Assembly (NCBI RefSeq): GCF_019175385.1
Contig: NC_083337.1
Coordinates: forward strand, 44,926,938 to 44,990,937
Source of the DNA: Lycium barbarum
Taxonomy: Eukaryota > Streptophyta > Magnoliopsida > Solanales > Solanaceae
Direction: 5' to 3'
DNA: 64,000 nt
The notes under the pieces were generated by a model. The model ran no database searches. It saw only the letters and a list, made by a program, of their open reading frames with translations, and was not told the origin of the DNA. Below, in pieces: positions 12,229 through 23,048 of this stretch. Made by a program: the position numbers and the translations under genes. The number at the start of each line of letters is the position of its first letter. Position 1 is the first letter of the stretch.

Positions 12229-12648
12229 TCAGTCTCTAGTCTGATCTAGTGATCTATAATGCGAAGTGTACTCCTCATCATTATCTACCCGCCATCTACT
12301 CGTCTGGCCTTCATCATCTTCCTCATCGGAGTCCGGGGAATGTAGATAACCAGGCAACTCCTGGTTTATCGATGACCAAGATAGGGGGCTGGAGTAATCT
12401 GTAACACTTACCGGGGTAGCCGGTCTAACGTGGTGTCCTGCCATAGGAGCAACTGGTACGATTTCGGGGACCGCCTCCCTAGATATCAAAAACTCCAGAG
12501 GAATTGTCGCTGGGTCCTCTGATGGGTCAGTCTCGATAGAATAACTGAGGCTCCTCCTACTAGGTTCTGGAGCCTGGGGTCTTGAATTTACCCTAGGGGC
12601 CTTCTTAGCACCCCCACTATCTGCAGCTGGCCTCTTTATCTTTCGCAA
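12229..12648 (-). CDS. Acidic Ser/Pro-rich orphan protein of element B
   Basis: I do not recognise a domain. The frame occupies the place of gag, about 190 bases after the primer site, and ends in TGA. It begins Lys/Arg-rich (AADSGGAKKAPRV), then has SRRSLSYSIETDPSEDP, a Pro/Val-rich middle, SVTDYSSPLSW, and an acidic tail (SDEEDDEGQTSR). No Cys/His knuckle, protease or RT motif is present. The same motifs in the same order occur in element E (19380-19961) with in-frame length differences, which suggests it was once under coding constraint. There is no ATG at the head: the frame opens at TTG. A donor-like AGGTAGGTG (AGGTAAGTG in E) lies just upstream, so an upstream exon is possible. It could be a divergent gag or an accessory protein; unproven. 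Confidence 0.5.
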   Translation of the reverse strand: MRKIKRPAADSGGAKKAPRVNSRPQAPEPSRRSLSYSIETDPSEDPATIPLEFLISREAVPEIVPVAPMAGHHVRPATPVSVTDYSSPLSWSSINQELPGYLHSPDSDEEDDEGQTSRWRVDNDEEYTSHYRSLDQTRD

Positions 12649-12840
12649 TTCTGCACCTACCTACAGGAAAAGAGGTCAAAAACAGTCTTTCCTAGACTAT
12701 GTCTTTATCACACGATCTAAGACAGAAGGAAAGATAATATCTTAAATGTCCTGTAGCTTCCTATTTATAGATGTGGTGCACTACACACCGATAAACAACA
12801 CCCTACTAGACACGGTCTGTAGACACTCTGAGGATGAACT

Positions 12841-12852
12841 GCTCTGATACCA
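12841..12852 (-). other. Primer-binding site, initiator tRNA-Met (element B)
   Basis: GCTCTGATACCA on the plus strand, four bases from the LTR edge. This fixes 12857-19041 as the 5' LTR and the direction of element B. Confidence 0.9.
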
Positions 12853-12856
12853 CTTT

Positions 12857-13220
12857 TGTTACGACCCAGCCACGTGGGCCATGACTAGTGCCCGAGCTGG
12901 ACACCCATATGTACCTGTTAGACATAATTAGACTGAAACTATAGACAACATGGGGATCGGCATAGGCCCAAAGGTTCCCAATAAATCATAACGTAATAAA
13001 TATGCAAGCCGACGAGGCTGCCACTATATATCGTTATAATACGCAAGCCGACAAGGCTGCCGCTACATGTCAATATACTACGCAAGCCGACAAGGTTGCC
13101 ACTACGTATCGTTAACATATGCAAGCTGGCAAGGCTTCTATAACAAACAGAAACATCCATAACAACTATATAGACACAGCTGACCATAATCTATATACAA
13201 CCCACACACATGTCTACAGA
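12857..13220 (-). repeat. 5' LTR of element B, left piece
   Basis: Begins TGTTACGACCC (TGTCACGACCC elsewhere) and runs to CTACAGA, where solo LTR C is inserted. It continues at 16732. Element 1 has the uninterrupted version of the join at about 676-700. Confidence 0.85.
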
Positions 13221-15479
13221 TGTTATAGCCCGTGTTTTGTACGTTCGGATAATTCGAGATAGTTGCGAGAAGTTAAGGGCCAGGTTATGTTTTGATCTTG
13301 TTGAATACACAAGTTGTTTATGAAAATTTTTGATGTGGAAATATTGAGGAAGGCTAAGGGTAAAAAGGGAAATTTGCAAGATGGCTCATAAAAATGTGGA
13401 GGTAGCCTAAGGGCAAATTTGGAATTCGGAAAATAAATTTTCATGAATTACGAAAAAAAAAGAAAAAAAAAGTGGGCTTCACTAATTGGGCCAAGGTGGC
13501 AGTCCAAGCTAAGTGGGTCAAAGCCCATATGGATGCTTAATGGGTAGAAATAAAAAGATGACCCATGGGTTATATTGGTCATCTTCTTTCATTTTCAAGA
13601 CACTTGAAGAAGTTTCAAGAAAAGGGAACCATATAGTAGTATTCGGCCATGGCTCCAAATTTGGTGCCATGGAAATCTATCAAGAAAAAAAAATTCCTCT
13701 AGCAATCCCACTAATTCAAAGGTCCTCTTTAACATGGAGTGGTTGTTGGAGCAAGAAAACTATTTATTCTTGCAAGTTCATAACCCAAGCCAAGTAAGAA
13801 GACAAGTGGAAAAAGGTAAGATTTAATCCTCTTTTATATGTTATGGATGGTTGTGCATGTTGTAATGTGTGGAAATGGATAAAATTCATGAAAATGTGGA
13901 AGTTGTGTTGTGGCTGTGCATGTGTTGGGGTTGGCCGTGTACATGCTATGTTGTAGGAATGATGAACTAACTTTTATTTAGTATTTGATTGTTGTGGTTG
14001 TGAATTCCATGATGTGAAATAAGGATTTAATGGTTTAAAGTGAGGTTGTAATCGTTTGTGGATTATTGAAGAAGCTAATGTGATATTAGTATGGTTTCTT
14101 ATGATTATAAGAATGAATGATATTGCTAAAGTATAGATTGTTGATGTAGTTTATGAATTTGGAAGAAAGAATGAAATGCGTCGTTATTATTCTTATTGAA
14201 TTTGAAAGGTTTCGGGTGAAGTGCTATATTTATTGGGTTGTTTGTAATATTATGTGAATTGACAGAAGTATTCTTGACTCATGTTAGAAAAATTTTGGAT
14301 TAATACTTGAATGTGGGATCATTGGTGGTAGCTTGAATATATGTGATTAAATTGGATATAAACGAAATGTCGTGAATTGTGTGACAAGAGTTGTTAATGT
14401 TAGAATATGTTTTGGGATTGATTGTTGAAGTTGTAAGTACGATTGTTGGTAATGTTGTTAATAATTTGGCCGAGTTAAATTCTCGGATTGTTGATTGTTG
14501 ATTTGGCCGAGTTAGATTCTCGGGGATGGTGTATTTATAGGGGAAATGCTGCCGAAATTTCAGTAGAATATAAGTGAATTTATGTGAGAAACTACGGCAA
14601 GTGAATGACAATGAATCTAATGATTATGTAAAATCTTCTTTGTATGTAGACTAGCAAGCTTGGATAAATAAGCGTAGCTAATAAGGTGTGGCACAGGTAT
14701 GTAAGGCTTACCCTTTCTTTCTTTGGCATGTCCTAGAGCCAAGTAAGGTATGATGTTGATATGCTCATTGGGGTTACTCTATTCTATGATTCCGAGCTCG
14801 TTTATGATTCGTATGCACTTTTGATATGTTCTTAAAAGAGTTCTGTAAGAATTAATGTGTTCGACTTTTGAAAATAGTCTGCTATGTTTTGATACGTATG
14901 TATGGTTCCATAAGACCTATCTGATTTGATCCATAATGAGACTCGAAAAGCTACTGATATGACTATTGTTTTGATTCTCCAAAGAAAGCTTCTGAAGCGT
15001 TCAAAGAGTTTCTGTTCCTAAAAGAATTCCGTAAGTATCAATGTCCCTAACTTTGGTATATGGTCTCGGATCGGTTTGATATATGACTATGATCCCTATG
15101 GTTCTTGATGTGCTTATGATGTTTGATATGTTTCTGAGTGGCATTCGAATGATATTTTGTATGACAAATGTCTTGATTCTCAAATAATAGTTCGTTCGAT
15201 TATTCCATCGAGTCTTCGATATAATTTGATATGTATACATGGTCCCAAAGGCTCCATTTGATTTGATCCATAACGATATCCGAAAGGTACTTGACATGAT
15301 CAAGGCTTTGATTTTCCAAAAATGGCTTCTGAAATGTTCGTAGAAGGTTCTGTACTTCAAACGCTCATAACTTTCTTATACTAAATCGGATTGACCCGAA
15401 ACTTGTTTCTGAGCCGTCAGATGTCGGTAAGTATACTTGTCTATCGAGTCTTGATTTATGTGCATATGGTTTCTCACAA

Positions 15480-15900
15480 CTCTGCTCGTGCACGCCTCAA
15501 TGTATCTTTCACTGAGTCACGGGCCAGGACACGTTATCGTGCGCATTCCTCTGTATCATTCACTGAGTCCCGGGCCAGGACATGTTCTCGTGCGCACTCC
15601 ACTACATTGTTCACCGAGTCCCTCATTGGCGGGCCGGGACACGTTATATGAATATGTATATGATGATGTGATGATACGGGGATGGCGGCCAGGATGACAT
15701 ATGATAACTCTATTCACCGACACCTGCACTAGAGGGCCGGGACACGTTATATATATATATATATATATATATGATACATGATTCTATCCACCGAGTCCCT
15801 CACTGGAGGGCCGGGACACGTTACATGCATTTATGATATATGATTTTGGCATATGATGATTCTGTTCACCGCGTCCCTCACGAGAGGGTCGGGATCTGTT
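15480..15900. repeat. GC-rich minisatellite in LTR C
   Basis: Irregular copies of a unit with CACTGAGTCCC, GGGCCRGGACACGTT and TCGTGCGCA, separated by AT-rich spacers and a short TA run at 15749-15772. Comparable 'accession-like' GC units sit at the same place in the other LTRs. Confidence 0.75.
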
Positions 15901-16270
15901 ACATGCATATATACGATATATGATTCTGGCATATATGATTTGTGTTTGGAAAGTAAGCATTTTGGAATTCTGTACCTTCTGTACTTCTTCTGATATACGG
16001 TGTCGACATACATGATCCGTGCCTGGAAAACAAATATCCTGTTATTCTGGATTCGCACCCCTTCTGACATATGACTTCGGTATATATGATCTGTGTCTGG
16101 AAGCCAAACATTCTGGTATTTGGGATCTGCACTTTTTATGACATATGACACCGGCATACACGATTTGTGTTTGAAAAATAAGCGTTTTGGTATTCTGGAT
16201 AACGTACTTATTGTTTGCACTGTCTGTTTCGATTGTGGTTCGGTTTTCTGTATTTCTTGTTTTACATACT

Positions 16271-16309
16271 CAGTACATATTCCGTACTGACCCCCTTTCT
16301 TCGGGGGCT
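16271..16309 (+). other. LTR double hairpin (LTR C)
   Basis: CAGTAC/GTACTG perfect, seven-base loop ATATTCC; then CCCCC/GGGGG with loop TTTCTTC. Confidence 0.65.
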
Positions 16310-16925
16310 GCGTTTCATGACGCGCAGGTACACCCAGAAGAGTTGAAGCTATTATAGAAGATGTTCCAGCGAAGTTGGCAAACTCCGTTTGCTCCTGGGG
16401 TGTTGTCGAGTCAGAGTATTATGCTATGATGTTTGTTCAAAGTTAGAGACTTTGCAGACAGAGTCGTGGGTGTAGGATGTCGGTTTGTAAGCGGCTCCAT
16501 CAGCCGATATGTCATTCTGTGTTATGATATAAATTCTATATGATTATGGATTTTGGTTTGATTTGAGAATAACAGAAAGAATATTTCTGAAAGTATTACT
16601 ATGTATTTTATTCTATTTGATTTAAAAGTCTGAAAAGAGTATGTATGTGATAAGAGTTAGAGGGTTCGCTCATCCCTAAGTAAGGGTCGGGTGCCCATCA
16701 CACCCTAGGCAGATTAGGGTGTGACAACAGACCTCTAAGAGTATCAACGGTGAAATATGACGAGGGCCCAGTCGTACCCCTCGACAAACATATATAAACA
16801 CATCAGGAGATCTGTACCCAAAAGTATAGGCTCCGGAACAACGGAGCTCTCCAAGACAGCTGAATGGAAATCCTAAGCTGGGGGATCACCGAATCGAGCG
16901 TCTGTACCTGTGGGCATGAAACGCA

Positions 16926-16965
16926 GCCCCCCCGAAGAAAGGGGGTCAGTACTGAATATGTACTG
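16926..16965 (-). other. LTR double hairpin (element B)
   Basis: CCCCC/GGGGG around GAAGAAA, then CAGTAC/GTACTG around TGAATAT. It is nearly the same as in element 1 but with a different second loop. Confidence 0.65.
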
Positions 16966-17156
16966 AGTATATAAAGCATGAAATACAGTAAAAAGGGATC
17001 ATAACTGAAATAGGGAGTACAGGAGACAAGTATAATATCAAGAATACCAAAACATTTGCCCTTTTGAAACATAAATGAGGCATGTCAATATTATATATCA
17101 TACCCGGCCCATTATGGGACTCGGTGAATAAGGTCGCCACATACCATCCTTGGCTC

Positions 17157-17249
17157 CATAAACACATCATAACTCCATAATCACATCATAACGCCATAAA
17201 CACATCATAACTCCATAAACACATCATAACTCCATAAACACATCATAAC

Positions 17250-17251
<2 letters not shown>
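17157..17251. repeat. 19-bp minisatellite, five copies
   Basis: Unit CATAAACACATCATAACTC with one or two changes per copy. It is the homologue of the array at 1110-1259. Confidence 0.9.
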
Positions 17252-17280
<29 letters not shown>

Positions 17281-18592
17281 CATATGCCGGCCCTGTAGTG
17301 AGGGACTCGGTGAACAATGCAGTGAAACTGTGCACGAAAACGTATCTTGGCCCGGGACTCAGTGAAAGATATATTGAGGCATGCACGAGCAGAGTAGTGA
17401 GAAACCATATGCAAGTTAAAACATTATAAAAAACTCAATGGAATAATCAAATCGAACTATCATTTGAAAATCAAGACAATAGTCATATCACATACCTTTC
17501 GAATGTCACAATGGATTATATCAAAATAGCTTCTAGAAATCAAGAACAGTAGCCATCCTAGTGGCTCTAAGAATAGGAACTTCTTTTGAATCATATACAC
17601 ATCGTCTATTCGTCTCATAAAGATCATGCCAAAAAGAAAGAAGGGTTAACTTTACATACCTGTTAAAGGTTAATCGTAGTCACGTTCGCTTCGTCGCCTC
17701 TTTTGCCTATTTAATATGAAAGTAACGCTATCGTTAGTAAACTATACTTCCTAGCTTATAACTCTGTAACCAATCTCTTACAGGATTCATTCTTTGATTT
17801 ATACTTTCTTAACTTGGATTTTCATTAGTTAAGAACTTAACGGAAATCGGGCAGCTTTTCCCCTATATACTCGCCTAACCCGAACTGTCAATTAACCTCC
17901 TGTTATCACAGAAATACCAACAATGACATTAATAGAGATATGCATATAAAACCCTTACAATTCAGCCCATAAACAACTCTAACAATCCAATAACCCTTCT
18001 TAATCCTTTTCCAATCCAAATCGTTAACGTTTCAAGATTATACATCGAACAAACCAACACACGCTTGTATACGATACGTTATAAACTTCTTTCTTCCCAA
18101 ATTAAAAATCCATATCAACAACAACACGACCACAACACGAATAACAACATATGAACATAAATCATACTTTTAATCCTTTCAACCCACAATTTCATATAAC
18201 AACAATTTCGTGCAATTTCTTACTTCCAATTTCATCCAATCCAATTTTTATCCTTCCATTACAACACTATTAATACCATTACACCACAAAATAAGAAAAT
18301 CGTACCTAAATTTTCTCGGAGGAATTTCTACACTTAATTGCTCCAATTTCACAATTTCTTCTTCCTCAATTAAATATCCAATGTTGCTATCACCTCCTTG
18401 AACTTGTAATTCACTTGGAACTTGATCAAATATGCAAGAAATCATTTTTTTCCTCAATCACCATGGCTGGCCTAGAGCAGCCATGGAAGTTATATTTTTT
18501 TTCTAACTTTGATTTGTTTAGTAAAATTAAATCAATTGTGGAATTGTTCAGTACCCAATTTTTTATATATGACACTTCTTATATTGACACGT

Positions 18593-18611
18593 CCCCCCCC
18601 CCCCCCCCCCC
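18593..18611. repeat. Run of 19 C
   Basis: Homopolymer. The related LTR of element 1 has only a short C-rich stretch here, so it expanded after the copies split, or the length is a sequencing uncertainty. Confidence 0.9.
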
Positions 18612-18679
18612 TCTAATGACTCACCAAAAGATTTTCTTGAATTGTTATTATATATATTTTTTAAATTGTTTTTATTACA

Positions 18680-18788
18680 TAGGGGGTAGAGGAAGGGGAA
18701 ATGGGAAAGGGAATTACAATGTGGGGATTCGAACCCTCACAAACAAGGTGAGAGTTCAGATAGCCAACCAACTGAGCTACTAGATCCC
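18680..18788 (-). mobile_element. tRNA-derived SINE
   Basis: On the minus strand it starts GGGATCTAGTAGCTCAG. The A box TAGCTCAGTTGG is the complement of 18768-18779 and the B box GGTTCGAATCC the complement of 18725-18735, with tRNA-like spacing for RNA polymerase III. A non-tRNA pyrimidine-rich body and an A/T-rich tail follow. The LTR of element 1 lacks it, so it inserted after the two LTRs diverged. The 3' end and target duplication are not sharp. It is not a working tRNA gene: the acceptor stem does not close. Confidence 0.7.
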
Positions 18789-19041
18789 TACTATTTATTT
18801 TTACCACCACTATTTTTTTTTTATTTCGGGTGGGGCCCACAACTAAAAATTAAATTAATTAACTTTAATTAATCATTATTCCTTACTTAATAATCTAATC
18901 ATAATTAATTTATACACAATTTGTGTACTAATGAAAATTGAGAATTAAAAGTTCCTATTTCATATCCGAAAATAATCCCATCTTTAACTTAAGTCGATTA
19001 GCTTGCGAATAACTCGACGTATAAAAATACGGGATATAACA

Positions 19042-19046
19042 AAAAC
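19042..19046. repeat. Target-site duplication AAAAC, right copy (element B)
   Basis: Follows the LTR end GGGATATAACA and matches 3899-3903. Confidence 0.75.
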
Positions 19047-19379
19047 AATTTGAAGTTCTAATGGATCCCAAGTAAAATTCTGTAATGCATCTCCCTCCAG
19101 GTTGGAAAAGTCCCTTACTCTCCTGGCTAGGCAAATACTATCTTAACCTTTGGAACTACCAATAATAACCATCAATCAATGCACGCGACTGCTTTCAATT
19201 CCTAATTCCAAGATTCCTAGTGGTGGTAAAAACATCTTAGTCGCAGTTACCTATAAATAGTTTGGTTATCGGTTCCTTTAGAATTCTCATCCGTCAACTA
19301 TTAAATGCTATCCTGTAATAATTGCACACACATAAGAAATTTTAGTAAAACATCCATATACCTGTAGTTGTCCTGTCCT

Positions 19380-19961
19380 GATCTTGGTCTGGAGGGATGT
19401 AAAGTGAAGTATCATTCACATCGTCCTCCCATGATCTACTAGTCTGGCCCTCCTCATCTCCCACATCTGAGTCCGAGGGATACGAATATTCTGCAGCTCC
19501 TGATTTACCGAAGGCCAAGATAGAGGGCTAGAATACTCGGTAACACTCACACTCGTGGCTGGAAAAACTTAATGCTCCATCATAGGAGAAGCTGGAGGGG
19601 TCAACTCTGGTGCAGCATCGGGAGCCTCCTGCTCCACCGGCATCTCATACGAACCCTCAGACGAGTCCGTCTCGGAACTATCTTCTGACGGATCTTCCTC
19701 CATGGAAGTCACGAGCTCTAGGGGGCTTGTCTCGATGTCCTCGGAAGGATCTGTCTCAATAGAATAGCTAGGACTCCTCCTACTCGGTTCTGGGATCTGT
19801 AGTCCCGAATCCACTCTAGGGGCCTTCTTTGCACCCCCACTATCTGAAGTTGATATCTTTATCTCTATCAATCTGCACTTACCTACAGGGAAAGAGGGTA
19901 AAAAATGATATGTCCTAGACTCTGGCTCTATCGCACGATCTAAGAAAAAAAGAAAGGTCAA
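19380..19961 (-). pseudogene. Acidic Ser/Pro-rich orphan protein of element E, broken
   Basis: Relative of the frame at 12229-12648. It shares DSGGAKKAPRV, PEPSRR, SYSIETDPSED, VSVTEYSSPLSW and the acidic EEGQTSR tail. The middle is about 25-30 residues longer, with repeated EDPSEDSSETDSSEG units. A TAA near 19569 and a later frameshift separate the tail from the rest. There is again no ATG at the head, and AGGTAAGTG lies upstream. No known domain is recognised. Between this frame and the left edge of the retained internal DNA (19047-19379) I see nothing coding. Confidence 0.5.
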
Positions 19962-20066
19962 TGATTCCTAAACGCCCCACAGCCTCCTGTTTATAAGTAT
20001 GGTGTGCTTTACACCCATAGATAAGACTCTACTGAACACGGTCTCTAGACAACACTAGGACGAACT

Positions 20067-20078
20067 ACTCTGATACCA
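20067..20078 (-). other. Primer-binding site, initiator tRNA-Met (element E)
   Basis: ACTCTGATACCA on the plus strand; one base differs from the other copies at the outer end. Four bases from the LTR. Confidence 0.85.
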
Positions 20079-20082
20079 CTTT

Positions 20083-22859
20083 TGTCATGACCTAAGCCGA
20101 TGAGCCGTGACAAGTGCCCGACCAATACTGACCAAGAACCCCTAAACTCGTACTTGCATTATACTGAGTAACCTGGTGGCCCATTTTTACTTATATCTGA
20201 GCTATGCAAACTTCTATAAAATTAATACAACAAACTTTACATCAAAACTCATAAACAATGCATTTGGATATATAAGCGTATGTTCTAAGGATAACAACGC
20301 AGGCCGACTTTGCCGCTACATGAGCTGTACACAAAATAATAGATGGTAGAACTACACGACGTTACAACGATATACAACTATCTGCAGACCTCTATGGAAT
20401 ATAAATTGTAGAAAATACAGGACAAGGCCATGTCATACCCACATATCTACATTTCAAGATAGCATACCAAAAAGGGCTGCAGCTCCGGACCAAATGGAGC
20501 GCACTGATTGCGGCTGAGGGGAGGGCCTACTGGTGTGGATCGTCTGGCTGGCTACCTGAACCTGCAGACATGAACGCAGCGTCCACAAGAAAGGGAGTAA
20601 GTACGAACAATGTACTGAGTATATAAGGCATGTATAACAAAATAATAAAGAAATAAGAGAGCATAAGATGAAGGGATAACCTGTAACTGATTGTCTCTTA
20701 AGGCGGAGTCATGCATGCTAACTTTTATATTAAAACAACATCATATCATATATATACATATATAAACTGCCCGATCATATAGGTACAGTGTGATAATCAT
20801 TATCCCGCGTCCGGGCCTCCCGTGTCCGGGGTAACCATCTCATGCCGCCCACTAGTGGTGTTTGCCCGGCCAACTAGGTATGGTGCAATTATCATCACAA
20901 CTTCCCACTAAGCCCATCGTAGTGGAGTCTGTCCGGCTAACTAGGCACGGTGTAAACTCACATATACATAACATAAAGCAAGCATGAGAGCTCAAGTAAA
21001 AGCTATAACTCTATTGAAGTGACGTAAGGTCGGTAACCTCCGATTATCTTATGGAACAATCATCATCGGTATATCTCACCTTGAATGAACAATTATTTTA
21101 AGGTGAGATCAACAACAATGAATAAAATCAAGAAAATTATGAAATATGCTCAATAATCTCATAATAGCATCAAATCCATAAGCTTTAGAATATTAAAAAA
21201 TGAAATCATCATTATCATCATAGAAACATTCTCATCTTTAACATATTAAGAAGCTTTAAGAATCAAGAACTTCTAACTTTTGGAAGTAAGAAGGTTATGA
21301 AAACATATATGGAATCATAACATATGAATCATTCTTTTTGATAGAAAAGGTTTAGCCTTAACATACCTTTACGTCTTCTTAACGACTAAACATTCTCCTT
21401 CCAAGCTTACAACTCTACATTCAAGAGAATTTGTACTAAATTATATCATTTAAAACATTCTTATGTCTAAACTAAAGAGACTAAGAGCTAACGAAATTGG
21501 GCAGCATTTCCTTTGTTTTGACAACTTTCTCCATCTAATAAAAAACTCCCAAACATCAATAGCAACACCCATAATACCCTAATCAATAGACTTTTTCAAG
21601 TTAAACATTGTTCAATCCTCAAAACTCCTTTTAAAAGTCTTTCATAACCATAGCTACAACATAATATCATATTCATTTTCACATAATACTTCCGCATAAA
21701 TGCACATGTACCAAAACATCAAGTTAACCATATTCATATTATCTAATCTGATTTCAATCCACAATAACATGTACATGATACTTTAAAACCGTCCAACAAA
21801 ACAAGAACATACCTATGATTTTTAGAAAATCGGGCAGCACTTCCCCTATATAGTTTACCTCTTTCCAATTCAAACCAACACCAAAACAACAAGAACAACA
21901 TAAAAAATAGAATATCCAAGTTATTCCATCAATTTCCAGCCATAAAATACCACAAAAACAACTTTAAAACAGTTCAGCAACTAACAACATCACAACTACC
22001 ATTTTCGAACTTCATTTCGCAAGTTTTCAACCGTACAAGTTAGTCATGACTTCTATAAGCTCAAATACATGGAGGAGAGAAATATTCTTACCTTTTATGA
22101 CCTTGCTTCACCTCTATGAATCCTCTAAACCCAGCAACAACAACAAGAACTCAAGCTTCAACTTGCATCCAACACCTTAAGGGTGCTTCTTCTTGCTCTC
22201 TTGGAACTCTTGAGATAGAACTTGGGTGAAACCTTATTATTTTGGCTTAGGGTCATTATGATCTGACTTGGGAGGGTCTTAGAAGCTTATTGAAAAAGAT
22301 TCAAGTGAAAATTACTTAAAAATGGCCTTTAAAACGTATTTAATATACTAGAAGGTCGCCCACCGCCATAGTGGGTCCCAGCAGGGCTGACTGCGCAGTC
22401 TCGCGAAAACACGAATATCTCTCTACTTCGATGTCGTATAGATGAACAGTTTGTTGCATTGGAACCTAGAATTGACAAAAATCATTTTTGGCTTTTGAAA
22501 CCCCATAAAACTGCTAATATACCCGGAGATATATCCCTCCAAAGTTGACCCAAAATTTCTGTCAAAAATTCTGCCAAATTTTTGACAAACTTATTTTCTT
22601 CGATTTGCTTGGTCCCGGAATCTTCCGAAACTCTTCATACATTATATTTAACATTAATCATACTTATAATAGTCATGTCCTTTGGTTCCAAGGTTATCCT
22701 TCCTGGTTACGATTTACGAGATCGTAATTCATCCTTTACTTAATTGTTACGCACTTCTTATGGCTTGTACCTTCCAAAAATTTATGGGACGTCTCCGATA
22801 CTCCATTAATATGGTAAAGTATGTGGCATGCTCATGCTTTGAAAGTGCGAGGTGTAACA
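20083..22859 (-). repeat. 5' LTR of element E
   Basis: Left edge TGTCATGACC, right edge GAGGTGTAACA; about 2.8 kb. It contains a weak version of the double hairpin (20577-20618), GC-rich units near 20805-20950, and a perfect 10-bp inverted repeat at 21073-21109. Nothing coding. Confidence 0.85.
21073..21109. other. Inverted repeat ATCTCACCTT/AAGGTGAGAT in LTR E
   Basis: Ten-base perfect arms with a 17-base loop. Homologous inverted repeats occur in K (48791-48838) and, in weaker form, in J (near 37905-37930). Confidence 0.6.
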
Positions 22860-23048
22860 ATTATTTACCAGCTACTATTATTGGTCATATCGGGTCATTT
22901 TTGCTATTTCTTTTTGTGGCCCTATGTGGCGCTGCATATTTTGGGTTGCTGTGGCAGGTTGGTAGTAATACAGGAGAGAATCTGCCAAAATTTAGCTAGA
23001 ATTTTTTGAAATTAACATTTGAGGACGAATGTTTCTAAGGGGGAGGAA
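22860..23048 (+). other. 3' untranslated end and polypurine tract of element H
   Basis: Inverted repeat with arms AACATTTG/CGAATGTT (one mismatch, a G-T pair) at 23014-23033, then the purine run AAGGGGGAGGAA before the LTR. The short frames here are not protein-like. Confidence 0.75.

Larger units (their letters stand above)
13221..16726 (+). mobile_element. Solo LTR C
   Basis: Starts TGTTATAGCCCG, ends AGGGTGTGACA, and is flanked on both sides by ACAGA (13216-13220 and 16727-16731). No primer site or coding DNA is present, so it is what remains after recombination between the two LTRs of a full element. At about 3.5 kb it is the longest LTR here. It contains 'CCGAGTCCC...GGGCCGGGACACGTT' minisatellite units and the double hairpin. 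It stands opposite to its host element. Confidence 0.9.
3904..19041 (-). mobile_element. Element B: LTR element with nested insertions
   Basis: Minus-strand element flanked by AAAAC. Its 3' LTR is cut at 4267, its 5' LTR is 12857-19041 and is split by solo LTR C, and its internal DNA survives only at 11601-12856. Element A and solo LTR C lie inside it, both in the opposite orientation. It belongs to the same LTR family as element 1 but has an acidic orphan reading frame where gag would be. By eye the two LTRs differ at roughly 20 of about 364 comparable bases, so the insertion is not recent. Confidence 0.75.
16732..19041 (-). repeat. 5' LTR of element B, right piece
   Basis: Continues the LTR after solo LTR C and ends GGGATATAACA, followed by the AAAAC duplication. 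It holds a double hairpin (16926-16965), a five-unit minisatellite, a TA run at 17252-17280, the inverted repeat CCATGGCTG/CAGCCATGG (18461-18486), a C run and a SINE. Confidence 0.85.
3034..22859 (-). mobile_element. Element E: LARD-like LTR element hosting B
   Basis: On the minus strand: 5' LTR (20083-22859), tRNA-Met primer site (20067-20078), an acidic orphan reading frame (19380-19961), then non-coding DNA that resumes to the left of B. No gag, protease, reverse transcriptase or integrase motif is visible in the retained part. The 3' LTR is absent or beyond the window. It lies in the 3' untranslated part of element H, seen from the polypurine tract 190 bases to its right. Confidence 0.6.

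Noticed and set aside
18720..18790. Possible functional tRNA gene
   Set aside because: The A and B boxes are there but the acceptor stem does not pair and a SINE body follows, so it is a SINE.
22545..23009. Hydrophobic frames that might be a membrane protein
   Set aside because: They cross the LTR edge of E and the 3' tail of H, so they cannot be one gene.
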